From Panopea generosa (taxonomy: Eukaryota; Mollusca; Bivalvia; Adapedonta; Hiatellidae), in NCBI GenBank assembly GCA_029582155.1, contig CM055901.1:21121597-21185596 (forward strand): a DNA stretch of 64,000 bases, written 5' to 3'. The first letter of the stretch is position 1; the number at the start of each line of letters is the position of its first letter. Below are positions 1 to 10,697 of the stretch, one piece after another. The position numbers and the translations under genes are program-made. The notes under the pieces were generated by a model. That model ran no database searches. It had not been told where the DNA came from and saw only the letters and a list, made by a program, of their open reading frames with translations.

Positions 1-228
1 AATGATCAATATATGGAGTATACAAAGCTGGATTTTAGGAGAAAAAACTACAAGATATATTCAACCTCTTGACAGAGGGTTGTATTCGTACAATTTTGTG
101 CTTCAGGCGATACTCTTTTACAACCACGAAGACAAATATAATGTCCCGAACACATGGTTTCTCAAATATAGCAATTTCATGAGAGAATGTGCACCGTAAC
201 GTGGTGTATAAATTCAAATTATTAGATT

Positions 229-604
229 GGTAACGTATCTGTGAGTAACGTATCTGTTGCACAATATTTATTATCATTGCAAATTTATATGGGTTTATAA
301 ATGATCACTTCAAATGTGATTTTCCAATGACTAGAAAGAGCCTACTGCATGGTTAGATAGTTAAAACTGGTAAAATATTTAAAACAGTTAGATAAATATG
401 GTAACGTATCTGTTCCTATTTGAACATAACTCTTCCAGCTTCAGTTGTGTGACTGCATTTTTATGAAGATACATGATAACTGATCATTAAATGTTTTATT
501 ATTATGTTCGTACCCACTACATAGTATGCCAATGTAATATGCGTTTATTTAATATGAACATAACTATAGTCTCAGGTCCATTGACATGTTGGTAACGTAT
601 CTGT
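229..604. repeat. Four spaced copies of GGTAACGTATCTGT
   Basis: The motif GGTAACGTATCTGT (the second copy lacks only the first G) occurs at 229-242, 245-258, 400-413 and 591-604. Some flanking words, such as 'gaacataact' and 'ctgcattt', also recur, so this may be a decayed repeat with monomers of roughly 150-190 bp. No coding or RNA feature explains it. Confidence 0.6.
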
Positions 605-696
605 TCAGTAATTCAGGGACATCTGCATTTCCAGTATTTTGAAAAGAAAATGAAAGAAATGTACATATGTATTTCAAAATGCTTTTAATTGAATGA

Positions 697-894
697 ATGG
701 ACACCCTGTTAATAGAAATAAACAATAAATGTGATCAAATAGAAGTTGTGCCTGTAACTATGAGACATGGTAAATGTACACTTCACCCAGGGACACAGCA
801 AACTGGTCTAATGTTCAACAGTACAAGGATAATTTTGGAAAAAGGTACACGTTACACTGGCAGGGTTATTTCAGTTTGTGCAGACCCATCATAA
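697..894 (+). CDS. Small doubtful ORF, 65 codons
   Basis: An ATG-initiated ORF follows directly after an in-frame TGA and ends at a TAA at 892-894. An AATAAA lies about 220 bp downstream at 1116-1121, on the same strand. The translated text is not low-complexity and has a beta-strand-like run (residues 36-60), but I recognise no family and see no splice acceptor that would extend it in frame. It could be a small gene, a fragment of a mobile element, or chance. If real, it converges on the minus-strand gene at 1324-2769. Confidence 0.22.
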   Translation: MDTLLIEINNKCDQIEVVPVTMRHGKCTLHPGTQQTGLMFNSTRIILEKGTRYTGRVISVCADPS

Positions 895-1115
895 TGCATG
901 AACTAACACTGAAAAAAACCATACAATGTTAAAAAACTTTCTCTTGAAACTCCAGGGACATTAAAAATGGCAATTGGCTTCTATTAGTGGAGAATGAATG
1001 TGTAGCGTTTGGTTAATTTTGTTTTTTAAAAAATGCCATAATTCAATGTCCACAATATTTTCATTGTTCGATTTGTTTCTGCTTGCTTATATTAAATACA
1101 TGAAAAAAATGAAAG

Positions 1116-1121
1116 AATAAA
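1116..1121 (+). terminator. Candidate polyadenylation signal AATAAA
   Basis: A canonical AATAAA hexamer on the plus strand, downstream of the small ORF ending at 894. In AT-rich DNA such hexamers are common, so support is only positional. Confidence 0.25.
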
Positions 1122-1229
1122 AAGTCCCTGTCGCGTATAATCATTTACTGCACAGCTTGATCACAACGACATAAACAGGCCTATGTCTTTAGAATAAATG
1201 CCGGATAAAAATGCGAATTGCAGAATGTG

Positions 1230-1235
1230 TTTATT
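1230..1235 (-). terminator. Candidate polyadenylation signal for the 481-codon gene
   Basis: The plus strand reads TTTATT, i.e. AATAAA on the minus strand, about 90 bp past the stop codon at 1324-1326. The spacing suits a short 3' UTR. With the plus-strand AATAAA at 1116-1121 this suggests two convergent transcripts. Confidence 0.4.
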
Positions 1236-1323
1236 TTTGCATTATCGAATGTCAAAAAGTTCTCAAAACATCACCTAATGTTCCCATAACTTCATTAAAT
1301 ATTCCCATGACTTCATTAAATGA

Positions 1324-2769
1324 TCACATAACATCACTGTTGTTACTGGATCCAGATTCTTTGCGACGGGTCGCTCGAAGATATCTACATTTGCTCAACT
1401 CCTTATAAATGTTTTGCTCCGGTTCTTTATCTATCGTGGAATGATTCGCTGCCTCTTCTCTCTCCATCTCGGTGGCAAGTAAAGCAATGTACCTTAACTT
1501 TGCCGCCCCATGATGAGAATCGACCATCAGTTGAAGTGTGGTTGATGTCATGCTCTGACGACGCCCTGTGCGTGACACGGATATATTTGACTTGCTGCTA
1601 CTGCGGATAGACGAACAATCACTCCCGCTTCTTTGTCGTATTGAGGATTGGTCGTCAAACGTGACGCTTTTCACGCTCAGACTGTCATGCGGTATACTGC
1701 TATGTCGCAAAATGGATTGCGATTGAGGAATAGTTGGAAAACTAACGTTGCTTAATCTGCTCTCTGAAGCATCAATTTCACTATCAGCTCTTGGAGATTT
1801 ACATTCCGATTCAGAGGGTTCTCCTTGTATGAAAACTGTGGCATTGGCAACTGGTCTAGGCAAGGCCTTCAGTCGCTGAGCTTCATTGGTAAAATCGGTT
1901 ACCTTTATCTCCGGAACGGCTGGATGGTCAAAAAGAGATGCTCTTCTCCTTGGAATCTTTTTCACAATCTTGTTATTTTTCTCGTTGCTCACCTTATCTC
2001 TTAAATCTGGGTTAGACAGAGATTGTCTCCTCGGATCTTGAGTTTGTTTATTTGAAATATTTTTATTAATGTTTGGTAGTTTTATACTCGAGTCAACAGA
2101 AAAACGACGAGCTGCTTTTAAAGTACGTTTTCTACCAATTCCTTGGATGTCTTGTATTTCTGTGTCCAGAACATTGTCGTCAAACATTTCACTTATAGTG
2201 TTTACTTCAATTGGTTTCAAAGACCGTCTTCTTTGAAGAGATGCAACTACTTTGTTATCAGTCTGTTCATGATTTTTAGTTTTTAACATGTCTTTATTAT
2301 TATTATTATTGTTTTTTTCTGCTTTAGAAGTTCCATATAAAATATCTTTTTTATATGCATCTATAATATTTTGCTCCGTGTCAACCATCATATTCCAAGT
2401 GTCGAAGGAATATGGATAGTTTCCGTTAATCACGTCGCGTCCAAGTGACTTTCCCGTTGTTATTTCATCTGAACGACTCGACGGCCTACTTGTAGCGTTC
2501 GCTTCTGCTATTCTGAGTATAGAGGCGTCTATGGAACTTCTGCGACTGCTTCGGCTGCTACATGCTCGTGAAGGAATGTTCAACGTGTATTTGTCATATT
2601 TCCGTAAAAATGCATTTTCTGTGAAATTTAACTCGCGCAGTTTCTTTACCTTAGCGTAGTCTAAATCCGTTTTATGTCGGTGCAGTACAAAGTTCTCTTG
2701 CACATGAGCACTGAAAAGTTTTTTCAAATCATTTGTTGGATTTTCAGTACTTTGTCTAGTTGAACCCAT
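1324..2769 (-). CDS. Unrecognised 481-residue low-complexity protein rich in RRxS sites
   Basis: One uninterrupted ORF starting MGSTRQ and ending SDVM-stop. I do not recognise the family. The protein is rich in Ser, Arg, Lys, Asp and Asn, has an asparagine run (about residues 153-158) and no membrane segment or signal peptide, so I expect it to be largely disordered. Its striking feature is six matches to R-R-x-S-hydrophobic, the classic PKA-type basophilic kinase consensus, with serines near residues 79, 183, 224, 250, 278 and 406. The only long stretch that looks helical is near the C-terminus (about 410-445). It is intronless as read, in contrast to the intron-dense neighbour gene, and uses the full codon range without a repeat unit, which argues for real coding. 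A minus-strand AATAAA follows 90 bp after the stop. The start is the first ATG of the frame. A role as a multiply phosphorylated scaffold or regulator is inference only. Confidence 0.72.
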   Translation of the reverse strand: MGSTRQSTENPTNDLKKLFSAHVQENFVLHRHKTDLDYAKVKKLRELNFTENAFLRKYDKYTLNIPSRACSSRSSRRSSIDASILRIAEANATSRPSSRSDEITTGKSLGRDVINGNYPYSFDTWNMMVDTEQNIIDAYKKDILYGTSKAEKNNNNNNKDMLKTKNHEQTDNKVVASLQRRRSLKPIEVNTISEMFDDNVLDTEIQDIQGIGRKRTLKAARRFSVDSSIKLPNINKNISNKQTQDPRRQSLSNPDLRDKVSNEKNNKIVKKIPRRRASLFDHPAVPEIKVTDFTNEAQRLKALPRPVANATVFIQGEPSESECKSPRADSEIDASESRLSNVSFPTIPQSQSILRHSSIPHDSLSVKSVTFDDQSSIRQRSGSDCSSIRSSSKSNISVSRTGRRQSMTSTTLQLMVDSHHGAAKLRYIALLATEMEREEAANHSTIDKEPEQNIYKELSKCRYLRATRRKESGSSNNSDVM

Positions 2770-3852
2770 GTTTTAAACATAGTTAAAGTCATGTATTTAA
2801 AGATCGAAATCCAAAATGTATCTATAATACAATAAGAAATACAATATTTCTCCAGATTCGATATATACATCGATACGCGATCACGTTAAAACAGAGCTTT
2901 GCATCTTGTACTGTCAATTCAACGCACTCAACCAAACTCATAATGCAGACTAACTGCAACTAACAAAACTTTAAAAGTTGTCGGGGTTTAAAATTATTTG
3001 GATTGACACCTTTTCGGGAAGCCACCGATTTCATTGGCCAACCGGAAAAAATTAACAGATTAAAATATTAATTAATGTGACTCGCCACTTATATACTGAA
3101 TTTAATTTGCCGTTAATAATCCTAACATCAAGCCGGGATTGTAACCATTCAGGGTTGAATAACACGTCCCTATACAGGGTGCATATCATGTATTCATTTC
3201 AACAATTTATGGACGAACATGACGACTCGGCAGTTAAAGACGTGCGGTACTGGACAATCTGAAGTGATTTCTTTTGTGAGTCTTTTTGGTCACCCGCCTT
3301 TTCGTAGAAATCTAAGGTCCCCCGTCCTTACTGTCACACAGTAGTCCCAATCGGGTCCATTAAATAGCTGAGTACAGTCGAGCACGTTCATTGGTCAGTT
3401 GCTTTAGGAAAAGTCATAGTTTAGTAAGCGTTTAATTGATATGCGTTGTAGGACATACATACAATTCTCTACTTTTTTCAATGAGGATTAATAGACCCGA
3501 TTCGGAAGATGACTGTTTACAGATATAGAATAGTTACAGAGTAGATCTACGCCTGCACTTCTTATGCAATTCAATGTTGATAGTGTTGTTGTTTGTTGGA
3601 GAACCTTATTTCAAGGGATTTACGTATTCGTTTTCAATCCACAATAGGTTTAATTCAGAACAAAACAATATTGATTATTCAATGATTTATATAGAGTCCT
3701 TGATACATTGTTTAACTTTTTTTTGTATTGGAAAATGTTGAACATGTGCTAGCATCATATTGACGATTAATTATGTGTTTTTTTTTCAGGAGTGGACTAC
3801 CTTGTAACAGATAATGGACACATGGCAATCAGACTATTTAACATTTATATTT
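2770..3852. other. No gene seen; upstream region of the 481-codon gene
   Basis: AT-rich DNA with short ORFs only. A stretch at about 3412-3520 ('agtttagtaagcgtt' followed by 'ttaatagacc') is repeated at about 48485-48600, so part of this is a dispersed repeat. I see no clear TATA box or conserved exon. The promoter of the minus-strand gene should lie here but cannot be pinpointed. Confidence 0.5.
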
Positions 3853-4424
3853 AAAGGGACTATATCAGGAAAACACGCGGCAATAAATGTCTTAAAACAT
3901 AAACTAATTATTAATGTGGATATAAATCATTTCATTATCATTAATAAATAGAATCCGAATGGCTTGGTATGTCAAATCCATAAAAACGTGACAAAAACGT
4001 GACAAAATCGATATTTAAACTGAAGCTGTAAACTTGAAATGAAATCCCCATTCTTAAAATAGTCAGCACTTAAATACTGCTTGACGTCATTTTGACTCTT
4101 TTTTAAGATGAAACAGTTTTTACTACGTTTAAGCCAGTACCAATTACGGATATTTTCTTTAAAAAAACAGAATATGTCCCCCACCCCACCACATAAACTC
4201 CTATATTTTATTAAGTTTCACCAGAAACATAGACATGGGTCTATGTCTCTGGTTTCACTGTTTTTCTACTGAAAAACATGTGTATCCATTTTGATTTTGT
4301 GCTGCACTCCTCTAAACTCAAATCCTGGATCCGCCCCTGTACGTAACGGATCAAAATGAAATCATATAATACCTTACAATATATCTTGCACTTTTAAAAT
4401 TTAAACAATCCTGATCAATTCCCT

Positions 4425-4426
<2 letters not shown>
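3853..4426. mobile_element. MITE-like element with AAAGGGA...TCCCTTT inverted ends (copy 1)
   Basis: The left end reads AAAGGGACTATATCAGGA and the right end reads CCTGATCAATTCCCTTT, which are inverted relatives. The interior is alignable by eye with 27023-27577 (shared words 'aaatccccattcttaaaata', 'aagatgaaaca', 'aaaatgaaatcat'). There is no coding capacity, so it is a non-autonomous element. The TIR does not let me name a superfamily. Confidence 0.6.
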
Positions 4427-4465
<39 letters not shown>

Positions 4466-4469
4466 AGAC

Positions 4470-4508
<39 letters not shown>

Positions 4509-4654
4509 CACAGAGAGTCACAGAGAGAGAAAGAGAGAGACACACAGACAGAGAGAGAGAGAGACAGACAGAGAGACACAGAGAGAGAGACAGACAGAGA
4601 GACAGAGAGAGAGAGACAGACAGAGAGACAGAGAGACAGACAGACAGACAGATA
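4427..4654. repeat. GA/CAGA microsatellite
   Basis: About 230 bp of (GA)n interrupted by CAGA and CACAGA words, ending in (CAGA)n and GATAGATA. It abuts the right end of the preceding inverted-repeat element. The serine/leucine/cysteine ORF on its reverse strand is an artefact of the repeat. Confidence 0.95.
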
Positions 4655-5127
4655 GATATAATGGTAATGAATATGCTGGTGCTAACAATGTATTTATTAA
4701 CAATACAGTTTATGTGATATTATGAGCTGTAAATATATTATGACAATATATTCATATAAAAATAAAATATCTGATCTGTTCTGTTTTGATCTGCTATTTA
4801 AGTGTGTGTGTACTGAAGCGACTGTTGGTAATGGTAATGGTTACCGTCCTTCCTGTTACAGAGTATTTTCCTGGGCTGTGTTCAGTTCACTTGACTATTT
4901 AATTTGTTTGCAAATATTTGATAACAGAATTGTACTGAACGATGTGCTTGCTTTAAACGTTTCCTGAGTAAACGCCTTCGAGAGCAGCCTGCTTGTGTTT
5001 AGTCACGTATCTTAAAGAAAAATGCAGGTATAGCACAGATGTGGTCCGATTTACACTTTCATATTGTTCATTTGACCACCGTTTGCATTTATAAACAGAG
5101 TAAACATGTTTAACCGTCGTACTGAGT
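4655..5127. other. No feature seen
   Basis: Unique-looking AT-rich sequence between the GA microsatellite and the 33-bp minisatellite. It holds only short ORFs, with no recognisable coding text. Confidence 0.5.
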
Positions 5128-5908
5128 GCATGCAACATTCTTAAGGATTTACTAAGACATTAAATGGAACATTTTTTAGAACTAACTAGGCATTAAATGC
5201 AACATTCTTTAGGATCACCTGGACATTAAATTCAATGTTCTTTAGGATCACCTGGACATTAAATTCAATGTTCTTTAGGATCACCTGGACATTAAATTTA
5301 ATGTTCTTTAGGATCACCTGGACATTAAATGCAATGTTCTTTTGGACCACCTAAACATTACATGCAACATTCTTAATAACCAACTAGACATTAAATGCAA
5401 TAATTTTTAGGGTCACCCTGACATTAAATGCAGCATTCTTTAGGATAACATGGACATTGAATGCAATGTTCCTTAGGACCACTATACATTACATGCAACA
5501 TTCTTAATGATCAACTAGACATTTAATGCAATATTCTTAGGATCACCTGAACATCAAATGCAACATTCCCAGGGACCAACTAGACATTAAATGCAACATT
5601 TTTAAAGACAACCTTGACATTAAATGCAACATTCTTTAAGACCAACTAGACATTGAATGCAACATTCTCAGGGCCCAACTAGACATCAAATGCAGAATTC
5701 TTTAGGATCACCTGGACATTAAATGCAACATTCTTAAGCATCACCTGGACATTAAATGCAATATTCTGTAGAACAATCTACACATTAAATGCAACATTCT
5801 TTAGGATCACCTGGACATTAATGCAACATTCTTTAGGATCACCTGGACATTATATGCAATATTCTTTAGGATCACCTGGACATTAAATGCAATATTCTTA
5901 AAGGGATT
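5128..5908. repeat. 33-bp minisatellite, about 23 copies
   Basis: The unit contains TTAGGATCACCTGGACATTA followed by AATGCAACATTC or a close variant. The word 'aggatcacct' recurs exactly 33 bp apart (5211, 5244). Units diverge at both edges. One isolated unit ('acctggacattaaatgtaat') lies at about 6365-6390, directly before the next minisatellite. Confidence 0.93.
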
Positions 5909-6364
5909 ATATTGGCATATTACCATCAATTTCCTGTCCTAAATACACATGCCCAGCATGAAGATACACTTATAACTTAGAGATATACCTGACTAAAGTG
6001 TCTAATTACATAACCTCTTTATTACAATTATTGGGTTTCTGAAGTCACGTTTTTGTTTACATTCACCATTTTCAATAAACCGCTTTCGGGTTTCCGATCA
6101 TTCATCGGATAACATTGTGAAGACTCATTCCCGATCTCATTTTCGAGGCTTTGTTCGGGAAGTTTACTGAGTTCAATGTAAGCATTGCACAATTCTTTAT
6201 TGCAGGACGTATTAAAGTTTTGGCCAATATTCAATTACTGTTAATTTTCATAACTTTCAAGTAAATAAAGGTTATTATACCGCATTACATAAGCATTATT
6301 TTGTGCACACTGCATACAGGAAAAGTCTGGATTAACAGCGTGTTTGTGTTACTTGCTAATATAT
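5909..6364. other. Spacer between two minisatellites; no supported gene
   Basis: Holds a minus-strand open stretch at 6028-6234 with fairly normal codon use and an AATAAA on the minus strand at 6018-6023. It has no ATG, an in-frame stop sits just upstream, and I see no convincing acceptor, so I do not call it a gene. The start ('cttaaagggattatattgg', 5908-5926) faintly resembles the AAAGGGA inverted-repeat ends. Confidence 0.4.
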
Positions 6365-6392
6365 TACCTGGACATTAAATGTAATAATCTTT

Positions 6393-6840
6393 TGTAGAGC
6401 TTTGTGTTGCTGATCAGATCAGTAGAGCTTTGTTAATTTGATCAGTAGAGCTTTGTTGATCTGATCAGTAGAGCTTTGTTGATTTGATCAGTAGAGCTTT
6501 GGTGTAGAGCTTTGTTGATCTGATCAGTAGAGCTTTGTTGATTTGATCAGTAGAGCTTTGGTGTAGAGCTTTGTTGATCTGATCAGTAGAGCTTTGTTAA
6601 TTTGATCAGTAGAGCTTTGGTGTAGAGCTTTGTTGATCTGATCAGTAGAGCTTTGTTGATTTGATTAGTAGAGCTTTGGTGTAGAGCTTTGTTGATCTGA
6701 TCAGTAGAGCTTTGTTGATTTGATCAGTAGAGCTTTGGTGTAGAGCTTTGTTGATCTGATCAGTAGAGCTTTGTTAATTTGATCAGTAGAGCTTTAGTGT
6801 AGAGTTTTGTTGATCTGATCAGTAGAGTTTTGTTGATCTG
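6393..6840. repeat. GTAGAGCTTTG minisatellite with 59-bp higher-order unit
   Basis: The basic unit is 23 bp (GTAGAGCTTTGTTGATCTGA plus TCA). From about 6503 it is arranged as a 59-bp super-unit: a 23-mer with 'gatctgatca', a 23-mer with 'gatttgatca' and a truncated 13-mer GTAGAGCTTTGGT. Super-units start at 6503, 6562 and 6621 and continue to about 6835. Confidence 0.93.
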
Positions 6841-7994
6841 AGGGAAACACAATGTAATGCTTAGACATCAATTGTTTGTCTAAGGAAAATGGCGGATTAG
6901 CAACAAATATCAATGACTGATTGAATTACTTACTTGTTTTATTGACAGCCCATGTCAGCTCAATTTTTCTGATAAAGAATTTGCGATGAAATAAGAACAC
7001 ACACACAAAAAAGGTATCCTTGTTCCTTTTTATTATAAACAAATTGCACCTGGCTACAAAACAGAGTGTAAAGACATGATGTGTAGAGCAGTAGAAAACA
7101 TGAAAAACCCTTAGTTTCTATAACATATCAAAACACAAGAAAAAACATAAGTAAACAACAAAATATAGATATATATATATATTATGAATCAATTGACAAA
7201 CAGCACATCTTGATTAAACAGTATATAATGTATATGAGGTTTATCATATTTTCAAGGTGTATTATTTATTATTATTATTTTTTTTTTTTTGAATGGGGTT
7301 TAACGCCATTTTCAACACATTTAAATAATATGTCTGACAGAAAGGCAATTTCCAGTTATGCATTTTCTAAAACGAGACTTTGACTTGATGTTTCCAGTTT
7401 TGGAATGTTTTGTGCACGGCTGTGTATATATTTTATGCCACCTCTATTCAAAGAATAGTGACGGGGCATTGATTGTTACTTAAGTCCATCACCCCTGTCC
7501 GTCTGATGGTTAGTCCATCAGAGGTAAAAAATTGGTTTCTGATAAATAACTTATGAATGGGGTCTAGACATCTAAGTAATATTTGGTGTGTAGCTGTATA
7601 ATTATACAATTCAGGTCAAACTTGATATTTGCCAAAATTGGTAAATTTTGCAGTAGTTATGGCCCCTTTTTTACATTTTTTTCAGTAAAAATTTAGTTTC
7701 TGATCAATATCAGAGGTATTCATGTTGACAGACGCATTTTTAGTTAAGGACATTTTTGTTGTATAAATTTGGCATCCAGTTTGACCTTTTTGAACTCAGA
7801 ATAAAACATGAATAGAACCATCGTCCTTCTGAAAGTTATTGGTAAACTTTCTCATATAATGCTAGTTGTCAAAACAGTTGAATGTGACAAAACTTAGTAA
7901 ATTTAAAACTTAGAAGTAACGATTTGGACTTGCAACTCTAATCTATAATAAATTAGAGACCAATTTTCCCTCCTCTAATTTTCAGTTTCAGTTC
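6841..7994. other. No gene seen; decayed repeats
   Basis: AT-rich DNA with an (AT) run at about 7164-7182 and a T-run at about 7277-7290. A fragment at about 7290-7400 ('gaatggggtttaacgccatt') matches the distal end of the class II tRNA-headed SINE found at 34320 and 62240. The rest resembles decayed dispersed repeat, with no exon. Confidence 0.5.
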
Positions 7995-8276
7995 AAGTAT
8001 TTAGCATCTTTCTAATGTCATCGAGGGCTAATAGACAATTTGTTTACTAAACCATCCTTTCCTGGGATCCCGGAAGATTAACCAGTACTCCAGCACACCA
8101 ATCCATGCAATAAAATGGTAACTTTTTACTTTAATAAGCAATGAGACACATGAGACAATGACACCCAATGTCATATATTAATCATTACGAAGACAGCGGC
8201 TGGGCGGGGATTCGAACTCACAATCTCTGGATTGATAGTCAAGTACACTACCTACTGAGCTAACAGGGCCCAGGTC
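7995..8276 (-). repeat. SINE family A (tRNA-derived), minus orientation
   Basis: Read on the minus strand, the head contains TTAGCTCAGTAGGTAG (A-box-like) and GAGTTCGAATCCC (B-box-like), followed by a body with 'actggttaa' and ending near 'catcgagggctaat' (plus-strand wording). The same body recurs about a dozen times in the window. The anticodon arm is degenerate, so this is a retroposon and not a tRNA gene. Confidence 0.82.
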
Positions 8277-8534
8277 TTGTCTGTCTCCAACACTCTATAT
8301 TTGGATAAACACAACAGGACCACAGCATTTTATAAATGTCACAAGAGGAACCTGTGATAAATAACAAAAGTGGACAAGAGAAACAACATAGCTATGCTCA
8401 CCTGATGCGAAACCATTTCAATTATATAGATATATCAAGTGCATATTATTCACCCAATAAGTACACATTTATATTATTTTAGAAAGACAGAAAGAAAGGA
8501 ATATGCAACAAGGATATTATTGTTTTAAAAATTC

Positions 8535-8700
8535 AAAATAATGCGAATTTCAAGAACTCAAGGGCCATAACTCAGACAGTAACTACCTTTTCATGCTCAG
8601 CTCTGTTAGTTCTTCTCGTAATTCAAGAATTCAAGGGTCATGACTCAGACAGTAACTACCTTTTCATGCTCAGCTCTGTTAGTTCTTCTCAGAATTTAGC
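8535..8700. repeat. Short tandem duplication, about 67 bp
   Basis: Two adjacent copies of a segment containing 'actcagacagtaactacc' followed by 'tttcatgctcagctctgtta' at about 8568-8618 and 8638-8690. A second small duplication of about 28 bp ('gctcaggtgagctgacatac') sits at about 8876-8927. Confidence 0.8.
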
Positions 8701-9534
8701 ATTTTACGACTAACATGTTAATTCATTTAGGATCTGTTGAAAAATTGCCTTAAACTGCCTTAAAAAACATCATACTTTTATACACTTGTCAATGATGTTG
8801 TGCATACAAAATCTTACAGATACAAGACGATATAAAAAAAGTGAAATTTATAAAAGCCCTCTATAATATTTAGTTTAGCTCAGGTGAGCTGACATACATT
8901 TAGTTGAGCTCAGGTGAGCTGACATACATACACATTAAGGACATTCTGAAACCAGCAGAATGGTCAAGTTGAGCATTTAATTGCATTAACACGATTTTGC
9001 ATACTGTATAGAGAATAATATTTCCGTGAAATATCGTTTTATTTCATCTGAGTCGGCACTGAAGTGCATGGTATGGTCACGGACAGTAAATACCCTGCAC
9101 GTCAATTTCAGTGCTAACAAGTGAAATATATAAATCTAATATTTCACTCAAATTAATGGTTTTCATCTTACAACTTATTACAGCATTTAAATTCACTATG
9201 TTTAACAGTTAGATTATCAAAAAGAATTCACTGAAAAATCTCTTGTAATTCATAAAAAAAACAAACAAGTTAATATTGATTATAACAGTATTAATAATTC
9301 TTATAACAAGTTTATAACAAACTTTTTTCATAGCCGGTAATCTCAGATTAGATAAAACATTATCAAATTCTGAGATTCATTTTACATGTACTACTATAAG
9401 TCTTACTAGTTTACTGTTCATTATGAAACATCAAACATGCAAGAATGTTACATAAATATGACAAGTCATTGACAAGTTTTTAATAATTCGTATCGCATAC
9501 AGATAACATACAGTTGAGTGTTGGATTGCATTAA
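8701..9534. other. No gene seen
   Basis: AT-rich DNA without recognisable coding text. Apart from the 28-bp duplication at about 8876-8927, I find no structured repeat. Confidence 0.45.
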
Positions 9535-9785
9535 TATTTAGCTTCATTTTTATGCCATCAAGTAAGGGCCAACAAATGATCAGTTAACCTCACCACTCTG
9601 TTTTGAATAACCAGCACACCGTTCTCAGCAAGTAATAGCTTTCCCACTTGAATAAAGGTGAGAGACAATGAGACACAATGTCGTATTTCATTCACCACAG
9701 AGATGGGACCAGGCAGGGATTCACAACTAAAACCTCTGGATTGGTAATCAGGCGTGCTACTGACTGAGCTAACCGGGCTCAGCAA
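9535..9785 (-). repeat. SINE family A, minus orientation
   Basis: The head on the minus strand reads TTAGCTCAGTCAGTAG, with a decayed B-box region. The body matches the copy at 7995-8276 ('tttcccacttgaat', 'gagacacaatgtc'). Confidence 0.78.
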
Positions 9786-9884
9786 AGCAGTTTTTCTTAG
9801 ACATTCGTGACTTATCAAACAATTAAAAATTATCAGTCAAAATAGCTTTCAAAACTAATGACATGCTAAAAACGAAGAATGAAT

Positions 9885-10282
9885 GAATAGGGTTTTACTG
9901 GGTACCAACACACTATAGGTTATTCGACGCCAACAGGAAGGAAGATTCCAGGTTCACACTACATGTACAAAAACAACAAATTAACATACAGATTAAAAAA
10001 AATACACCAACAAATGATTATGCTGATTAAACCTAAAACCTTGATACCTTGAGAGTTTCAGCAAATTCTATCGTATTACTCAATTTGTCGCTTTTTATGA
10101 CATGCAAAACCACAGTGATCCTATTCTTGCCATCACTAATGGCTCCCTGGAACCACACAGGGGTTGATAATTTAATCACAATAGTGAACATAACAAAAAA
10201 TCATAAAATGAACATGACACCCATTCGGAGGATTCCTGCCACTCTGCAGAGATTGATAGTGATTCTATTCTTAGCCTGAACC
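9885..10282. repeat. Dispersed repeat, copy 1 of a pair
   Basis: About 400 bp beginning 'gaatgaatagggttttac' and ending 'ttcttagcctgaacca'. It is alignable along its length with 15004-15420. No inverted ends or coding capacity are evident. Confidence 0.8.
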
Positions 10283-10390
10283 ACACATGCTTAAAATTTG
10301 CATGTTATTGTGTATTCTATGAACAATCTACAGTTTCACTTGTATTCAAACCTATTAAGAATCAATAGTTATGTACATGTGGTCGCCACG

Positions 10391-10449
10391 TTGGAACATC
10401 AAGGTGCCATGTGCATGTTTCATACACACATAGCACCTTGATGCTCCAA
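10391..10449 (-). other. Hairpin: 23-bp stem, 13-nt loop
   Basis: The arms at 10391-10413 and 10427-10449 are inverted copies differing at two positions. Transcribed from the minus strand both differences become G-U wobble pairs, so the stem is fully paired; from the plus strand they are A/C mismatches. Flanks 'ggtcgccac' and 'gtgatcgac' partly extend the stem. Size and shape suit a microRNA precursor, but a decayed inverted-repeat element is equally possible. Confidence 0.45.
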
Positions 10450-10697
10450 GTGATCGACATATACAACAAAACAGCAACAAAATTGTAGTGACACTAATTC
10501 CACGAGCCATCAAAAAACATTCATACCCTAAGATGGAATGTCAAGAACATGAATAACAAAATCACTTTAACACATCATCTATGATAAATTTCAATACAAA
10601 ATGTAATATTAATAAAATGTGGAGTAGCAACATATTTCTCTACGAAGGAACAGTGTCAACCATGTTAGATTCATTGAGTTATCTAGAAAACAACAAA

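Noticed and set aside
4518-4703. Ser/Leu/Cys-rich ORF, minus strand
   Set aside because: Reverse strand of the GA/CAGA microsatellite.
6028-6234. Minus-strand open stretch with good-looking codon use and AATAAA close by
   Set aside because: Begins with TTG after an in-frame TAA, no ATG and no convincing acceptor; cannot be tied to a gene.
5128-6840. CRISPR-like array
   Set aside because: Units are contiguous tandem repeats without unique spacers, in eukaryotic DNA.
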